The notes under the pieces are model-generated. The model was not told where the DNA came from and did not search any database. It saw nothing but the letters and a program-made list of their open reading frames with translations. DNA of 5,829 bases, from NCBI GenBank assembly GCA_043778415.1, contig JAYWGG010000173.1:1-5829 (forward strand). Reading direction: 5' to 3'. The stretch is from JAYUHK01 sp043778415 (GTDB taxonomy: Bacteria > Bacteroidota > Bacteroidia > Chitinophagales > Saprospiraceae). The position numbers and the translations under genes were made by a program. Positions 4,985 to 5,829 of the stretch are shown here, piece after piece. Position 1 is the stretch's first letter. The number at the start of each line of letters is the position of its first letter.

Positions 4985-5829
4985 TTATCGAATAAGTGTG
5001 ACATCGCCTGAAATGGTTGATTTTTTTTCAGACGGATCGTTGGGACAGATTTTGATATAAGTCGCCTTGTATATGTAAACGTCGGCAGGCGCGGACTTGC
5101 CACCCACAGTGCCGTCCCAACTCTGGTTGGACGAATTGCCTTGAAACACAATTTCTCCCCAACGATTGTAAATGCTAATATCAGAAAATATGGGCAATAA
5201 TTTTCCGGTCGGACTAAAAATATCATTGACTCCGTCCGCGTCGGGAGTAAATGCAGTCGGAAATTTGAAGTCAGTAAAGCCCGTGAATGAAACTTTTACA
5301 GAATCCACAATCTGGCAACCTAACTGCGGCAGATAGGTCAGCGAATATACGCCGTCTTTTCTTACCACCAATGAAGAATCGCTCGACCCGTCCGACCATC
5401 TGAACGCATCTCCAGTTTGGAACATAATATTGGGACGAATAGTATAGCTTTCGGCTTCGCAGACTTCTACGTTTTGCCCCAAAATATTATCATTTGAAAC
5501 TCCGTTGCAAAAGCAAGCAATTTCAGATTTATTCAGCACTCTGTTGTAAAGACGAAGTTCGTCAATAACCCCTTTGAATGGATACGGATACTGCGTATTG
5601 AATGGAAGATTAGTACCAATTAACAACGGTTGAGAATTGGTACCAATCGGGAAAGAAATATTTAATTCATAAGTTTTTTCCCCATTCACATACATTGCAG
5701 CTTTGTTAGCGTCTAAAGTAAAAATTACACAATACCACGCATTTTTTTGAATAAAATAAGGCGAATTAACACTGGAAGGAGTGGGACTCGAATCCATGCC
5801 TTTGGCACCATAAAAAGTTTCGTGCAAAC
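4985..5829 (-). CDS. Secreted LamG-domain protein with type B T9SS (CHU_C) sorting domain, 5' end cut
   Basis: The open frame enters from the right edge, so the N-terminus, signal peptide and most of the protein lie outside; about 280 residues are visible (numbered from a TTG at 5827 that is not a real start). Seen in order: the end of a LamG/concanavalin-like beta-sandwich (about 20-107; WYCVIFTLDANKAAMYVNGE and GVIDELRLYNRVLNKSEI are its hallmarks); a small Ig-like module (about 119-182) with CEAESYTI, WSDGSSDSS, DGVYSLTY and a paired Cys near 171; then the C-terminal domain at 187-280 with FPTAFTPDADGVNDIF, IYNRWGEIVFQ, WDGTVGGK and final GDVTLIR. The last matches the gliding-motility-associated C-terminal (CHU_C) domain, which directs export across the outer membrane by the Type IX system. 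The protein is thus expected at the cell surface or released; LamG suggests carbohydrate or matrix binding, not proven. It precedes the flippase gene by 18 bases. Confidence 0.93.
   Translation of the reverse strand, partial: LHETFYGAKGMDSSPTPSSVNSPYFIQKNAWYCVIFTLDANKAAMYVNGEKTYELNISFPIGTNSQPLLIGTNLPFNTQYPYPFKGVIDELRLYNRVLNKSEIACFCNGVSNDNILGQNVEVCEAESYTIRPNIMFQTGDAFRWSDGSSDSSLVVRKDGVYSLTYLPQLGCQIVDSVKVSFTGFTDFKFPTAFTPDADGVNDIFSPTGKLLPIFSDISIYNRWGEIVFQGNSSNQSWDGTVGGKSAPADVYIYKATYIKICPNDPSEKKSTISGDVTLIR
5613..5643. repeat. Inverted repeat with 9-bp arms in the LamG coding region
   Basis: GTACCAATT at 5613-5621 is the exact reverse complement of AATTGGTAC at 5635-5643, with a 13-base spacer that itself contains CAAC and GTTG around one base. 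The arms encode two copies of Ile-Gly-Thr-Asn in the LamG domain, and because GGTACC is self-complementary the peptide repeat alone produces the DNA symmetry. Probably a coding by-product and not a binding site. Confidence 0.7.

Noticed and set aside
1..5829. Search for CRISPR repeats, insertion-sequence ends, tRNA or rRNA genes, toxin-antitoxin or defence genes
   Set aside because: No evenly spaced repeats, transposase motifs, tRNA-like cloverleaf or defence-domain signatures were seen by eye; nearly all bases are taken up by six ordinary coding regions.

Overview
The window is a stretch of a surface-polysaccharide locus from a member of the Bacteroidota. Three things point to that phylum: a protein ending in a CHU_C / gliding-motility-type (type B) Type IX secretion sorting domain, which is essentially restricted to this phylum; AT-rich coding DNA; and gene starts without clear Shine-Dalgarno sequences. 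Genus cannot be told from this sequence.

All six genes lie on the minus strand and cover nearly the whole window, so transcription runs from right to left. In that order they are: (1) the C-terminal 280 or so residues of a secreted LamG-containing protein with a type B T9SS sorting domain (5829-4985, cut by the right edge); (2) a Wzx/WzxE-type lipid-linked oligosaccharide flippase (4966-3650); (3) a zinc-finger-like SAM-dependent methyltransferase (3569-2796); (4) an extended SDR sugar-nucleotide enzyme closest to GDP-6-deoxy-4-keto-mannose reductase (Rmd) (2792-1845, TTG start); (5) a GT4 glycosyltransferase (1848-745); (6) a GT2 glycosyltransferase (726-1, cut by the left edge just before its expected end). 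Gaps are 18, 80, 3, -4 and 18 bases. The last four genes are therefore very probably one translationally coupled transcript. The only gap of any size is the 80 bases between flippase and methyltransferase, where an AT-only hairpin overlaps the flippase stop codon.

Together, genes 2-6 look like part of a Wzx-dependent O-antigen or exopolysaccharide cluster. A nucleotide sugar is made (possibly GDP-D-rhamnose, if a GDP-mannose 4,6-dehydratase lies elsewhere), the sugar or glycan may be methylated, two glycosyltransferases extend the undecaprenyl-linked unit at the cytoplasmic face, and the flippase moves it across the inner membrane. No polymerase, ligase or GDP-mannose dehydratase is visible here.

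I found no mobile element, CRISPR array, tRNA, rRNA or defence system, and nothing that clearly amounts to a new biological system. The points most worth a second look are two substitutions in otherwise standard motifs of the SDR enzyme, a perfect 22-bp palindrome inside that gene, its forced TTG start three bases after the methyltransferase stop, and the close coupling of a T9SS cargo gene to a flippase gene.
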